The position numbers and the translations under genes were made by a program. Of a stretch of 64,000 nucleotides of DNA, positions 25,505 through 35,133 are shown piece after piece. The stretch comes from Oscillibacter sp. PC13. GTDB taxonomy: Bacteria; Bacillota; Clostridia; Oscillospirales; Oscillospiraceae. Each line of letters opens with the position of its first letter. Within the stretch, counting starts at the first letter, position 1. The notes under the pieces were generated by a model. It saw only the letters and a list, made by a program, of their open reading frames with translations. It had not been told where the DNA came from and ran no database searches. The stretch spans positions 1-64,000 of the forward strand of contig NZ_FOXE01000005.1 of the NCBI RefSeq assembly GCF_900115635.1, written 5' to 3'.

Positions 25505-26560
25505 TTATTGCATGAAAGTACCGTCCGTCATCTGCTGGATGTACTCCTGATATTTCTCCTGCTTCTCAGCGGGAACCAGGTCACTGACCGCACCGGCAGA
25601 CAGCGCACCATTCTGCATGGTGCCGTAGATGACCTCGCCACCAAAGGTACCGGCCTCAATGGCCTCCATGCACAGACCAACCAGAGAAGAGTTGTCCGTC
25701 ACCTGGCTACCGATGATGCATTCGTTCTGACCCAGCAGGTCGGAGGGCTGAGCGATGTCATAGACCGTGATCTCACCCTTAGCGGCGTTAGCCTCGTCGA
25801 TAGCCTGACGCGCACCGGAGTCAACGGCAGAGGCGTCGCCGAAGAAGACGTCGGCACCCTGATCCATCATGGCCTTGGCAAACTCAATACCCTTGTCAGA
25901 GGCAGAGAAAGAGTTGGAGTAAACAATGTCCAGCGTAGAGACTGTCTTGCCTTCCTGCTCGCCCACAAAGGCGGCAGACTCCTTGAAGCCCTCGTACTTG
26001 CCCTTGGTGGTGTCCAGCTCCATGCCGCCGATGAAAGCAACGATACCAGTCTCGGTCATGAGACCTGCCAGTGCACCAGCGATCCAGCCGATCTGCTGGG
26101 AATTAGGCAACATGGAGGTCACATTGCCATTCTCAGCTTTGCCAGGAGTGTCCTCGCCACCGTTGAGCAGACCAAATGCGATCTCAGGATACTCCACAGC
26201 AGCCTGCAGCACAGCATCGGTATACTGGTTGCCGGGGGCGTAGATCAGATCATAACCCAGGTCGCAGTAAGATACGATGGTGTCATAATAGGCAGACTGG
26301 TCAATGCTGTCAGAGTAGGCGGTTTCCCAACCGTACTTTTCAGCCGCATCGATCATGGCGTTGTAGCAGGCCATGCCCCAGCCGCCGTCAGAGATACTGG
26401 AATCGCAGATCATGGCAACCTTATAGACTTTGCCCTCATCGGCAGAATCACTGCCAGTGTTGTCAGATCCACTGCTGCTGGATCCGCCGGAAGAGCCACC
26501 ACAGGCTACCAGAGACAGCGCCATAACCAGCGCAAGAATGAAAGCGAGAGACTTCTTCAT
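25505..26560 (-). CDS. BMP/PnrA-family substrate-binding lipoprotein (nucleoside-type ABC)
   Basis: The 351-residue lipoprotein has lipobox LVACGG (Cys20) and a Ser/Gly linker. A BMP-family body follows with KVAMICDSSISDGGWG, YAPGNQYTDAVLQAA and FGDASAVDSGARQ. BMP proteins usually bind purine nucleosides for a CUT2-like importer. It is the last gene of the island II transporter operon and is preceded by a hairpin at 26581-26603, possibly to raise its message level. Its exact ligand is unknown. Confidence 0.92.
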   Translation of the reverse strand: MKKSLAFILALVMALSLVACGGSSGGSSSSGSDNTGSDSADEGKVYKVAMICDSSISDGGWGMACYNAMIDAAEKYGWETAYSDSIDQSAYYDTIVSYCDLGYDLIYAPGNQYTDAVLQAAVEYPEIAFGLLNGGEDTPGKAENGNVTSMLPNSQQIGWIAGALAGLMTETGIVAFIGGMELDTTKGKYEGFKESAAFVGEQEGKTVSTLDIVYSNSFSASDKGIEFAKAMMDQGADVFFGDASAVDSGARQAIDEANAAKGEITVYDIAQPSDLLGQNECIIGSQVTDNSSLVGLCMEAIEAGTFGGEVIYGTMQNGALSAGAVSDLVPAEKQEKYQEYIQQMTDGTFMQ

Positions 26561-26580
26561 AATTTATCCTCCATTTTTAA

Positions 26581-26603
26581 TTTATAACAACTGCGCAGCA
26601 GTT
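26581..26603 (-). promoter_or_regulatory. hairpin before the binding-protein gene
   Basis: On the minus strand TAATAACTGC-TGC-GCAGTTGTTA forms a near-perfect stem in the 53-nt gap between permease and binding-protein genes. It may affect message stability or partial termination. Confidence 0.4.
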
Positions 26604-26613
26604 ATTACCAAAA

Positions 26614-27546
26614 TTAGCGCTCCTCCCGGCGATAGGGCTTGCCCACTCCTTTGGGGCCGGCTTTCTTGATGCCAATGATCGTCAAAACCATCACAGTGGC
26701 CAAATACGGAATCATCTGGAAGAACTGGTAAGGTACACCAAAACTTCCCACCTGAAGCCGGATCTGCAAGGCATCACAGAAGCCGAAGAACAGACACGCC
26801 AGCAACACGCCACTGGAACTCCAGCGGCCAAAAATCACTGCCGCCAGAGCAATGAAGCCTCGGCCCGCCACATTGCCATCCACATAGGTAGTGGTGTAGC
26901 AGGTAGTGAGATACGCTCCACCAATACCCGCCAGCGCACCGCAAATCACAGAAGCGACATACTTCGTTCCAATAACGTTGATACCCAGCGTCGCCGCCGC
27001 CTTTGGATATTCGCCAACAGCTTTATAGTTCAGTCCTGACTTGGTCTTGTTAAAATAAACGGCGGTAAAGATCACCAAACCATAGGCCAGATAAACCATA
27101 AGTGTCTGATCCAGTAGCAGTGCCGCAAAGAAATTGTCAGTGGGGATCCCCAGTATCGCGGACAGGGGCTTCATCAGCTCCACCTGTACCAGCTCGCTGC
27201 CAGCACCGAAATAGACCCGATAGATGAAAGCCGCCAGCGCCGGGGCAAAGATGTTGATGGCCATGCCGTAAACAATCTGCTCTGCGCAAAGATGAATGGT
27301 AGCGTACGCATAGATCATGTTGACCAAAATGCCAACTGCCGCACCGGCTAAAACACCCACAAAAGGACTGCCGGTGATCAGGCTCACCAGGAAGCCGGTC
27401 AGAGAACCAATGGCAGCCAGACCCTCCAGTCCAATGTGAACCAGGCCGGCTCGCTGGGAATACAGCTCTGCCAACGCCAGAAAAATCAGAGGTGTTGCCA
27501 TACGAACGCTGGCCAGAAGCAGGTTGCTGATAAAGGTCATATCCAT
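26614..27546 (-). CDS. BMP-type ABC transporter permease 2 (NupQ/YufQ-like)
   Basis: The permease is about 310 residues. AAGGAGG before the ATG at 27546 and the family start MDMTFISNLLLASVRMATPL set the start; the open frame upstream overlaps the neighbouring permease. About eight membrane segments and the conserved SQRAGLVHIGLEGLAAIG are present. It starts 1 nt after the stop of permease 1. The two form the channel for the BMP-bound solute, most likely nucleosides. Confidence 0.92.
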   Translation of the reverse strand: MDMTFISNLLLASVRMATPLIFLALAELYSQRAGLVHIGLEGLAAIGSLTGFLVSLITGSPFVGVLAGAAVGILVNMIYAYATIHLCAEQIVYGMAINIFAPALAAFIYRVYFGAGSELVQVELMKPLSAILGIPTDNFFAALLLDQTLMVYLAYGLVIFTAVYFNKTKSGLNYKAVGEYPKAAATLGINVIGTKYVASVICGALAGIGGAYLTTCYTTTYVDGNVAGRGFIALAAVIFGRWSSSGVLLACLFFGFCDALQIRLQVGSFGVPYQFFQMIPYLATVMVLTIIGIKKAGPKGVGKPYRREER

Positions 27547-27547
27547 T

Positions 27548-28606
27548 TTACACTGCCTCCTTCCGCTTACTGAACACCCTGTCCACCAGAGCCTTGAACT
27601 CCGGCAACTTGACCATAGCCAGTCCCGCAACGGTAAAAACGATGACCAGCGCCTGAATAATGTCGGATACGCTGGTGGGGACGCCTGTGGCTGCCTGCAT
27701 GGTGGTGGATCCCACCCGCAGGGCCGCAAAGAAAATGGCCACTAAAATCGTTGCAAGGGGGTGGAGCTGACCAATGAGAGCCATGGCCACACCGTCAAAT
27801 CCGTATCCTGCAGCAAATCCGTTGATCAGGTTAAACTGGGTTCCCAGCAGTTCCGCACTGCCTCCTAACCCTGCAATCGCACCGGAAACGATGAAGCTGT
27901 AGAGGATGTATTTCTTCACAGCGAAACCGTTGAACTCTGCGGCTGTCATGTTCAATCCCACCGCTCGAAGCTGAAAGCCTTTGGAGGTATTGAACAGGAA
28001 ATAGTAGACCAGCAGTCCAACCACAAGGGCGATGATAAAAGCCGTGGTTGTCCGGAGTCCAAAAAGGCGGCTGAGTTTGGAGGCGTCAGGGACTGGGACA
28101 GTCTGGGGCACACTGCCGTCCCGCAGCCAGTCGGTATAGACAACGCCCATAAAAAGGGTTGCCACATAATTAAGCATGATGGAGATGATCATCTCGTTCT
28201 GTCCCCGATAAATCTTCAAAATCCCGGGGATGGCAGCCCAGAATCCTCCCGCCAGGGCACCGACTATCAGACACAGGATAATAGCCGGCAGACCTTCAAT
28301 GCCGCTTTGTGTGGCGATATAGCAGCAAACCACGCTACCCATGATGAACTGACCCTCACCGCCCAGATTGAACACACCGCAACGATAGGCAAAGCAGGCG
28401 CACAGGCTGGTAAAAATCAGAGGTGTGGCTCGTGAGAGCGTGGTGCCTACATTTCGCAGGTTACCAAAAGCGCCTTTCCACAGCGCCTGCAGAGCCGTCA
28501 GCGGATTGGCGCCCAGCGCTGCCATAATGATGCAGCCGATAAGAAAGGACAGCAGCACCGAAATCAGAGGGACCAAAACATTGATGAACCTGTTGCCGTT
28601 TTTCAT
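27548..28606 (-). CDS. BMP-type ABC transporter permease 1 (NupP/YufP-like)
   Basis: The permease is about 352 residues with roughly nine membrane segments. The YRCGVFNLGGEGQFIMG motif (about residues 76-92) is typical of the CUT2/BMP permease group. AGGGGGACGGAAT precedes the ATG at 28606. It lies 13 nt after the ATPase stop. It pairs with permease 2. Confidence 0.92.
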   Translation of the reverse strand: MKNGNRFINVLVPLISVLLSFLIGCIIMAALGANPLTALQALWKGAFGNLRNVGTTLSRATPLIFTSLCACFAYRCGVFNLGGEGQFIMGSVVCCYIATQSGIEGLPAIILCLIVGALAGGFWAAIPGILKIYRGQNEMIISIMLNYVATLFMGVVYTDWLRDGSVPQTVPVPDASKLSRLFGLRTTTAFIIALVVGLLVYYFLFNTSKGFQLRAVGLNMTAAEFNGFAVKKYILYSFIVSGAIAGLGGSAELLGTQFNLINGFAAGYGFDGVAMALIGQLHPLATILVAIFFAALRVGSTTMQAATGVPTSVSDIIQALVIVFTVAGLAMVKLPEFKALVDRVFSKRKEAV

Positions 28607-28619
28607 ATTCCGTCCCCCT

Positions 28620-30134
28620 TTACTTCCCGGCCATAGCCAAGCTAATCTCCTCAATCGGAGGGTTCTTACCGGAGAAAACGCCCATGACCTGTCCTTCGAA
28701 CATCACGATGATACGGTCGGAGACCTCCAGAATCTCATCGAAGTCAGCGGAGATCAACAGCACGCCGCAGCCCTTGTCCCGCGCCTCAACCATGGTGTCA
28801 TGGACAAAACGAGTCGCCCCGATATCCAGTCCACGGGTGGGATGAACCGCAACCAGAAGATCCGGATCACTCTCCAGTTCTCTGGCCAGAATGACCTTCT
28901 GCTGATTACCTCCGGAAAGACTCCGGGACTGCTGTTCAATGGAAGTACAGCGAATATCATACTTCTCCCGCATTTGTTCAGCGTATTCCCGAATTTCCTT
29001 TTTCTTAAGGCGGAGTCCGCCGGCCTGAGAAAATTTCGGCGCCTCAGTGGATTTCAGCACAATGTTGTCCTTTACGGACATATCGCCGATGAGTCCCATT
29101 TTATTCCGATCCTCCGGAATGTGAGACACGTTTTCCAGAATAAAGCCGTTGGGTGTGAACTTGGCCACACGGGTGCCCTTCATATCCACCTCGCCGCTGT
29201 CCGGCGTCAGCACACCGGTGACCACCTGTGCCAGCTGGCTCTGACCATTGCCGTCCACTCCGGCAATCCCCACGATCTCGCCCCGCCCCACTGTCAGAGA
29301 GACACCGTTGAGACCGTTGTGCTTTGAGGTCTTCTGATAATCCACATGCCGTAAGGCAATCACCGGATCGCCGGAGGCCTCTGCTTTTTCATAATGAGAT
29401 GGGGTCAATTCCCGCCCGATCATCAAATTAGCCAGTTCCTGTCCGTCGGTCCCTGCTCGCTCCAGAGTGGTGATCACCTCACCGGCGCGAAGAATGGTGA
29501 TACGGTCGGAAATGCGCATCACTTCCCGCATCTTATGACTGATGAAGATGATGCTCTTTCCCTCCTCCGTCAGCTTGTTCATAATCTTAAACAGCCCCTC
29601 AACCTCTATGTCGGTAAGGGCGGCAGAGGGCTCATCCAGAATCAGAAGCTCCGCGCCCCGATACAGCGCCTTGAGGATCTCCACCCGCTGCTGAGCACCT
29701 ACAGCAATCTCTGTGACGGGCTTATCCAGCTCCACATCCAAACCATATCTCTCAGACAGCTCCAGAATCTCCCTCTTCCGGGCTTCCCTGTCTATGAAAA
29801 CGCCCTTGGTATTTCGATCTCCCAGAATGATATTCTCAAACACTGTCATGGCTTCTACCAGCATGAAGTGCTGATGGACCATGCCGATCCCCAGGCGCAC
29901 CGCCTGAGCCGGAGAGTCGATTTGAACTTTCTGTCCGTTTAGATAAATGCTGCCCTCGGTAGGCTGATAGAGTCCGATGAGAACATTCATCAGCGTGGAC
30001 TTTCCTGCTCCGTTCTCTCCCAGCAGAGTATGTACCTCACCCCGGCGAACCGACAGATTGATGTCTCTGTTGGCATAGAAATCGCCAAATCGCTTGCTGA
30101 CATGCTCCATTCTCAAGAGTTCACTCAAATACAT
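28620..30134 (-). CDS. BMP-type ABC transporter ATPase, two NBDs (NupO/YufO-like)
   Basis: The 504-residue fused ATPase has two nucleotide-binding domains. The first has Walker A GENGAGKST, MVHQHFMLVEAMTVFEN and Walker B LLILDEPSAAL. The second has a degenerate Walker A (GVDGNGQSQ), signature LSGGNQQK and LLVAVHPTRGLD, the usual asymmetry of sugar/nucleoside ATPases. AGGAGG lies only 2 nt before the ATG used here; the in-frame TTG at 30128 has better spacing and may be the true start. It energises the two permeases downstream. Confidence 0.92.
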   Translation of the reverse strand: MYLSELLRMEHVSKRFGDFYANRDINLSVRRGEVHTLLGENGAGKSTLMNVLIGLYQPTEGSIYLNGQKVQIDSPAQAVRLGIGMVHQHFMLVEAMTVFENIILGDRNTKGVFIDREARKREILELSERYGLDVELDKPVTEIAVGAQQRVEILKALYRGAELLILDEPSAALTDIEVEGLFKIMNKLTEEGKSIIFISHKMREVMRISDRITILRAGEVITTLERAGTDGQELANLMIGRELTPSHYEKAEASGDPVIALRHVDYQKTSKHNGLNGVSLTVGRGEIVGIAGVDGNGQSQLAQVVTGVLTPDSGEVDMKGTRVAKFTPNGFILENVSHIPEDRNKMGLIGDMSVKDNIVLKSTEAPKFSQAGGLRLKKKEIREYAEQMREKYDIRCTSIEQQSRSLSGGNQQKVILARELESDPDLLVAVHPTRGLDIGATRFVHDTMVEARDKGCGVLLISADFDEILEVSDRIIVMFEGQVMGVFSGKNPPIEEISLAMAGK

Positions 30135-30162
30135 CCCCTCCTCAATTGTTGCCTTGCCTTAT

Positions 30163-30972
30163 TCAACGGGCAAGCATACGCTCTTTCTTTTCCTGCAGGG
30201 TGTATACCATGGGCTCCGCCCACGAATACTGCTGCATAAAAACACCCTGATACTGGCAGATGGCATCCTCGTCCCCATCCATAAAGCGCCTGTAATCCGA
30301 ATCCGTTAATTCGATCCGGATCCGCAGGCTCCCTCTGGCGCGAATCATCAGCTCCTCCGCCGCATAATCCCGCAGGGTATCCGCCAGTTCTTTAATCGTA
30401 CGACGATATCCGATCCCGTCCGCATTCGCTGTGGACGACTCTCCCCATAATATCTCCACAATTTCATGGATAGACACAGGGCAGCCCTCGCGATACACGC
30501 ACAACGCCATCAGCTCTTTTGCCTTTCCCGAGCGGAAATGCACGGGTTTTCCATCCACCAACATATCAAAGGCTCCGAATGTGCGAAAAGATATCCGTTT
30601 CTTCTGCCGACGCCGCAAGAGCTTGGCCCGCTCCATTACATCAGCAATATCCTCCCTGTCAAAAGGCTTGAAGATCACATAGTCCGCTTTCATTTTCAAC
30701 GCGTCTACGGCAAACTTCGGATGCGCTGTTGCAAACACAATGATGATATCACCGCGAATCTGACGGAGCTGCTGTGCCAACTCCATCCCATTCATACCCG
30801 GCATGTCAATATCCAGCAGGGCAAAGTCCACTACGTTGCCAACAGCATATGCGATGGCTTGCTGGGGCTCTGTAAATTTCCCGACAATCTCAAAATCAGG
30901 CATGTCGGCGCATTTTAATTCAAATAACTGTAAATCCAGCAGCATATCGTCCACCAGAATGGTTTTCATCAC
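30163..30972 (-). CDS. response regulator with SARP-like output domain
   Basis: The 269-residue protein has a receiver domain (1-120) with VDDMLLDLQ, the phospho-acceptor Asp in FALLDIDMPGMNG (about residue 55) and the Lys of IFKPFDRED. Its output half (about 130-269) starts FRTFGAFDMLVDGKPVHF and resembles the winged-helix and helical repeat of SARP/BTAD regulators rather than LytTR. It is encoded between its kinase and the BMP transporter genes and probably controls the transporter. A promoter-like TATAAT and a hairpin lie just upstream. Confidence 0.85.
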   Translation of the reverse strand: MMKTILVDDMLLDLQLFELKCADMPDFEIVGKFTEPQQAIAYAVGNVVDFALLDIDMPGMNGMELAQQLRQIRGDIIIVFATAHPKFAVDALKMKADYVIFKPFDREDIADVMERAKLLRRRQKKRISFRTFGAFDMLVDGKPVHFRSGKAKELMALCVYREGCPVSIHEIVEILWGESSTANADGIGYRRTIKELADTLRDYAAEELMIRARGSLRIRIELTDSDYRRFMDGDEDAICQYQGVFMQQYSWAEPMVYTLQEKKERMLAR

Positions 30973-30998
30973 ACATCACCCCCACTCTGTACAATTTC

Positions 30999-31035
30999 AT
31001 TATAACAAACAAAGCGTACGAAAACCGTACGCTTT
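30999..31035 (-). promoter_or_regulatory. hairpin and TATAAT between kinase and regulator genes
   Basis: AAAGCGTACG-AAAAC-CGTACGCTTT (31011-31035) is a perfect 10-bp stem; on the minus strand it is followed by TTTGTTTG and then a consensus TATAAT (30999-31004). It could end kinase transcripts and give the regulator and transporter genes their own start. Confidence 0.5.
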
Positions 31036-31068
31036 GCCGCCAGATTCTTTTGGAAATTATGAAGAACA

Positions 31069-32568
31069 TTAGTCTTCTTTTTTGTAAGATAGCACAATCA
31101 TTGTCCCTTGTCCGGGAGTGCTTTTAATTTCAATGCCACACCCGGGCGAGCGATCCATGCGCTGGCGCACAATACTCAATCCGATGGAGCGATCCCCGAC
31201 AGCCGGAGAATACTCAAATCCAACGCCGTCATCCTCTACAATTACCTGCCAATGTTCCGCTGTCTCCTCTAGCTTAACACAGACGGTTCCCCCGCCTATC
31301 TTGGGTTTAATCCCGTGGAGAATTGCGTTTTCCACAATCGGCTGAATGGTTAGAGCCGGCATCTGAAAATCCACATCCGGCACATCAAATTTCATGGTCA
31401 GCCGATCCCCCAACTGCATCTGATTGATATCCGCGTAGGCGCGAACAGCCCTCAGCTCTTCCCTGAAAGACCCTATGCCGCCAGCAGAGGTGACGGAGTC
31501 CAGATTAAACCGCAGGTAACGTGAAAAGTCTCCTGCCATCTTATAGGCCGCATCCGGATCCAATACAATCAACGCCTGCAGGGAATTCAGCGTATGATAA
31601 AAAAAGTGGGATCGGATCTGGCTGAACAGCATATTTCCCTGTTCATACTCCAGCTGCGCCAAAAGCCGCTCAATCTCCCGTTTGGACGCCTCTGCCCGCA
31701 TCAGACGAAGCTTTTCCACATGATAGATCCCCATCGCAGCCAGGAAGCTGATCAGCAGACCAGCCGCAAGGTACATCCAGAAGCTGGTTTGGCTATACCA
31801 TCGCTGCAGCGGCGCAATGGAGACCGTCCATACGGAATTAAAGAGCTCCTGCTGGAAGTCTATGGTATCCCAGTCCTGCTTCAGAGGAATTTCTGTTGCC
31901 AGAATGGTCTGGCGCTTTCCACTATCAGGGTTGATTCGCCAGACCTCACACGCAAACCCCTGCTCATTGAGCCGATCAATGGAACTTCCGGACAATACCT
32001 CCGGAAAATCCAGCGTCACTGAGACAATTCCCCAGAACACAGACGCACCGGTTTCATCCTCCAGAAAAATCGGCAGCCGCCCGGCAATGCCAGCCCCGCC
32101 CTGAATCAGGTCAAAGGGACCCGCCATATAGAGCTCCTGTTTTTCAATGGCGGCCTGTGCCTCCTTATTGCCCGCTCCCTCCTCATACATGTTCAGGCCG
32201 ATGACCGCTTCGTTGCCCTTCAGGGGATAGACCGCCTCCACGATCCCGTCCGGCGCAAACAGCACATTCCGGACAAAGGGTTCCCGCAGCAGGACGTGGG
32301 AGATCCTCTCAAAGTTCTCGTAGGAGCCCTCCGTCTGGAGCAGATAGGCTTCCAAAACTCTGGCCTTTCCCATTTCAGAGAGCAGAATCTCATAGGTCTC
32401 TGCACCGATAGACTGCGCAAAATGCTCCATACGACTTCGTTCCTGCTGAATGTTAACCTGTACAGTGTAGGTAATCAGCAAAAGTGCCGCCAGAAATGTC
32501 AGCAGGAACACACCGCAGGTGCGAAAAACAATCTGTCGACTGTTCTTTTCAGCTCTTACATCCTCCAT
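31069..32568 (-). CDS. sensor histidine kinase, LytS/YehU type
   Basis: The kinase is about 499 residues. The start at 32568 (MEDVRAEKNSRQIVFR) has AAGGAG 10 nt upstream; the frame is open 44 codons further but the membrane segment follows this Met. Membrane segments at about 15-37 and 265-285 flank a 225-residue outside Cache/CHASE-like domain. The phospho-acceptor His sits in SHFFYHTLNSLQ, with the ATP site in NAILHG and DDGVGF. It should sense an outside or periplasm-like ligand, perhaps the solute of the BMP transporter, and signal to the SARP-type regulator. Confidence 0.88.
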   Translation of the reverse strand: MEDVRAEKNSRQIVFRTCGVFLLTFLAALLLITYTVQVNIQQERSRMEHFAQSIGAETYEILLSEMGKARVLEAYLLQTEGSYENFERISHVLLREPFVRNVLFAPDGIVEAVYPLKGNEAVIGLNMYEEGAGNKEAQAAIEKQELYMAGPFDLIQGGAGIAGRLPIFLEDETGASVFWGIVSVTLDFPEVLSGSSIDRLNEQGFACEVWRINPDSGKRQTILATEIPLKQDWDTIDFQQELFNSVWTVSIAPLQRWYSQTSFWMYLAAGLLISFLAAMGIYHVEKLRLMRAEASKREIERLLAQLEYEQGNMLFSQIRSHFFYHTLNSLQALIVLDPDAAYKMAGDFSRYLRFNLDSVTSAGGIGSFREELRAVRAYADINQMQLGDRLTMKFDVPDVDFQMPALTIQPIVENAILHGIKPKIGGGTVCVKLEETAEHWQVIVEDDGVGFEYSPAVGDRSIGLSIVRQRMDRSPGCGIEIKSTPGQGTMIVLSYKKED

Positions 32569-32592
32569 TGTCCGCACACTCCTTTGCTTTCC

Positions 32593-32621
32593 AGCATACG
32601 CCTTTTCCTGTGTTTTGTCAA
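32593..32621 (-). promoter_or_regulatory. promoter of the island II kinase operon
   Basis: On the minus strand TTGACA (32616-32621) and TATGCT (32593-32598) are 17 nt apart, about 25 nt before the kinase ATG. Confidence 0.65.
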
Positions 32622-33439
32622 AACTTCGGAAGAGAAACCCATGAATTCCAGCGATTTGCTTTGTCAAGGCTCTTCTGAAATTTTTTGGGGCCTGCGGCAC
32701 TCAAGATTTGCGTCGCAAATCAAAGAATAAAAGCCTCTCCACAAAGCCGACCTTAGCAATCGTACAAATACTCTGCATAATGGGGATATCTCTCGTCTGA
32801 AAAATTCATCCCCTTGTGGGCCGCTGTGTGCGATTTTTCCAATAGGGGTGGCATCCTTTCTCCTACGGCACAATGAAACGCTGTGTGCGGCCTTTATGGG
32901 CGAAGTTGGCACACGGCGTTTTTCTTCTCTGTTGATACAGGGGATCCACAGAGAACCGGGAAATGTATGTATATAAAAGCACTTCACAAAGCAACTTCAA
33001 GGTTCCGTTGCCGCTGCGCAAAATAGTTGCGACAGAAGATTTTGTGGCTGCGAAGGCTGGGAGAATCCTCGGTTTAGAGGATGACAAGTTTCGCCTTCGT
33101 GGCACGGATCGGGGCATTTGCCCCTCCCGGCCCCTTCGGCAGCGGGCAAGCCCACAACCCCTTTTAGGAGACGATACCCGGCGCAAAATTTACGCCGCAT
33201 TAAACAAAGAAGAGGCAGATCGTGAGAGAACGATTTTTGTTCTGCCGCTGGCAGAAGCTGGCAGAAGCCAGCATCGCATTCGTCTGGACGTCGGCTCATG
33301 CCGGCGTCCAGACTTTTGCTGTTTGCGGGGCGCTGCCCCACACCCGGTTCTTTCTTAACTTTCTGATAACTCCTCGGTTTTGGTATAGCTATTCTCTGCC
33401 TTTCTCGGTATTGTGTGTTGCTGAATAGGAGGTGGCGCA
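32622..33439. other. gene-less interval before island II integrase genes
   Basis: No supported gene was found. A 14-bp stem with one mismatch lies at 33282-33313 (GTCTGGACGTCGGC arm), followed by TTTTGC. AACTTTCTGATAAC at 33357-33370 recurs at 39476-39489 the same distance before the island III integrase. The rest may be decayed coding DNA. Confidence 0.5.
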
Positions 33440-33748
33440 ATGCACGACTATATGAAAGCACTCTATTACAGATTCGAGACCCCCTCTGAAAGGGCAGAAA
33501 AACTGGAAGAGGTGGTGGATAAGGCACACAAGCAGCTTGCCAAACAGCTGGGAAACCACCAACGGAGACTGCTCCTGCGCCTTGTGGATCTGGAAGCCTC
33601 TCTGCGAGACCAATCCTGCTTGGACAGCTTTATGTCCGGCTACAGAGTTGCCCACGGCATCCATCAAGAACTGCTGGCAGACCAGCCACCCTACAACTTC
33701 GAGGATGAGGATGAACGACTGGCCTGCGAAAAACTGAGGGAGGGATGA
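33440..33748 (+). CDS. small helical protein upstream of the integrase (DUF6809-like)
   Basis: The protein has 102 residues and starts MHDYMKALYYRFETPSERAE; it is charged and probably all helical. AGGAGG lies before the ATG. It ends 1 nt before the integrase ATG, so the two are likely co-translated. It resembles short proteins often found beside Firmicute integrases and may be a recombination accessory factor, but no excisionase helix-turn-helix is evident. Island III lacks this gene although the DNA around its integrase start is otherwise similar. Confidence 0.7.
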   Translation: MHDYMKALYYRFETPSERAEKLEEVVDKAHKQLAKQLGNHQRRLLLRLVDLEASLRDQSCLDSFMSGYRVAHGIHQELLADQPPYNFEDEDERLACEKLREG

Positions 33749-33749
33749 T

Positions 33750-34907
33750 ATGGCGAAGAAACGAGCAAACGGAGAGGGCAATATCCGAAAGCGGAAAGAC
33801 GGCAGATGGGAAGGGCGCTACACGGCAGGCCATGATACCACCGGAAAAGCCATCTACAAGAATGTGCTGGGCAAGACCCAGGCAGAAGTCAAAGAGAAGC
33901 TAAAGCGAGCCATTGAGGAAAATAAGGGATTGGATATCGTCAAAGCTGGGCAGTACACACTGGGGCAGTGGATGGATGTGTGGTTCGAAAACTATGCCAA
34001 GCTGAAAGTAAGGCCATCCTCCCACCAGACCTACAAAGGCTACATCAATAACCACATCAAACCTCATGTGGGCAGCATCCCACTGAGCAAATTGACCTCT
34101 CTGGATTTACAGAAACTCTACAAGATGCTGTTGGCCGAGGGGAGAATCGACCGGATTGAATCAAAGAATCAGCCCAAGGGCCTCAGCGCCAAGACGGTTC
34201 GGAACATCAACCAGATCATATCCTCTGCCTTGAATCTGGCAAAGGAACAGAAGCTGATCTACTCCAACCCGGCAGAAGCCTGCGCACTGCCGAAGATAGA
34301 ACACAGAGAGATGAAAACGCTCCCCGTGGAGCAACTGACTTTCTTCCTGCGAGAAGCCAGAGAAACCGGTGTGTACGAGATGTACTACATCGAACTGGCA
34401 ACCGGGCTTCGCAGAGGAGAATTGCTGGGACTGAAATGGAATGACATCGACATGGCCAACGGAACCATCCGAGTGCAGCGGCAGGTAGCCAGAATCGACG
34501 GTGAGATCGTAGAGGCACCCCTGAAAACGAAAAACTCCTACCGCACCGTGTCCATCGGAGATGATGCGATAGAAGTTCTGAAAGAGCAGAGGAAAAAAGT
34601 GGGCCGTGAAATCGAGTATGTGTTCCCATCCCCCAACGGAGGCCCCATCTCCCCGGACAGCGTGCTGAACATGCTCCACAGAGTGCTGGAAAGAGCGGGA
34701 CTGCCCAAGATTCGGTTCCATGACCTCCGCCACACCTTCGCAACGCTGGCTTTGCAGAACGGCGTGGACATCAAGACTGTATCCGGTATGCTGGGCCACT
34801 TCTCCGCAGGATTCACCCTCGACACCTACGCACATGTCACAACCTCTGCACAGAAAGAAGCCGCGAACACCATGGGAGGAGTTCTGCGGGTAGCAGCAAA
34901 TAGCTGA
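33750..34907 (+). CDS. tyrosine recombinase / integrase of island II
   Basis: The 385-residue integrase has an N-terminal arm-binding domain (GEGNIRKRKDGRWEGRYT), a SAM-like core-binding domain (about 65-170) and a catalytic domain. The active site is Arg in TGLRRGELLG, HDLRHTFA, GHFSAG and the Tyr in TLDTYAHV. It is closely related to the island III integrase. It lies directly beside att 3 (35134), as expected if it inserted the island at the tRNA-fMet gene. All catalytic residues are present, so it may be active. Confidence 0.95.
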   Translation: MAKKRANGEGNIRKRKDGRWEGRYTAGHDTTGKAIYKNVLGKTQAEVKEKLKRAIEENKGLDIVKAGQYTLGQWMDVWFENYAKLKVRPSSHQTYKGYINNHIKPHVGSIPLSKLTSLDLQKLYKMLLAEGRIDRIESKNQPKGLSAKTVRNINQIISSALNLAKEQKLIYSNPAEACALPKIEHREMKTLPVEQLTFFLREARETGVYEMYYIELATGLRRGELLGLKWNDIDMANGTIRVQRQVARIDGEIVEAPLKTKNSYRTVSIGDDAIEVLKEQRKKVGREIEYVFPSPNGGPISPDSVLNMLHRVLERAGLPKIRFHDLRHTFATLALQNGVDIKTVSGMLGHFSAGFTLDTYAHVTTSAQKEAANTMGGVLRVAANS

Positions 34908-35102
34908 TACCCCGAAAAGTGGACACGAAAATTTGACCCATCATCCCGTAAAAAGTGATAAAAAAGAGCGAAAGCACCAGCTGGACACACTAAATCGTCC
35001 ATCTGGTGCTTTCTGAACTGTTTCCCGTATGGGTCAAGGCTTGGGTCAGGCACAGAACCCGGAGGTCGGGACAGAATCTTTTGGAAGCAAAAACAAAGAA
35101 AA

Positions 35103-35128
35103 GTCCTGAAATCTCGCGATTTCAGGAC
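35103..35128. terminator. 26-nt island-end hairpin 2
   Basis: GTCCTGAAATC-TCGC-GATTTCAGGAC, 11-bp stem, then TTTTATGG and the att core. It can serve as the terminator of the island II integrase. Confidence 0.8.
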
Positions 35129-35133
35129 TTTTA

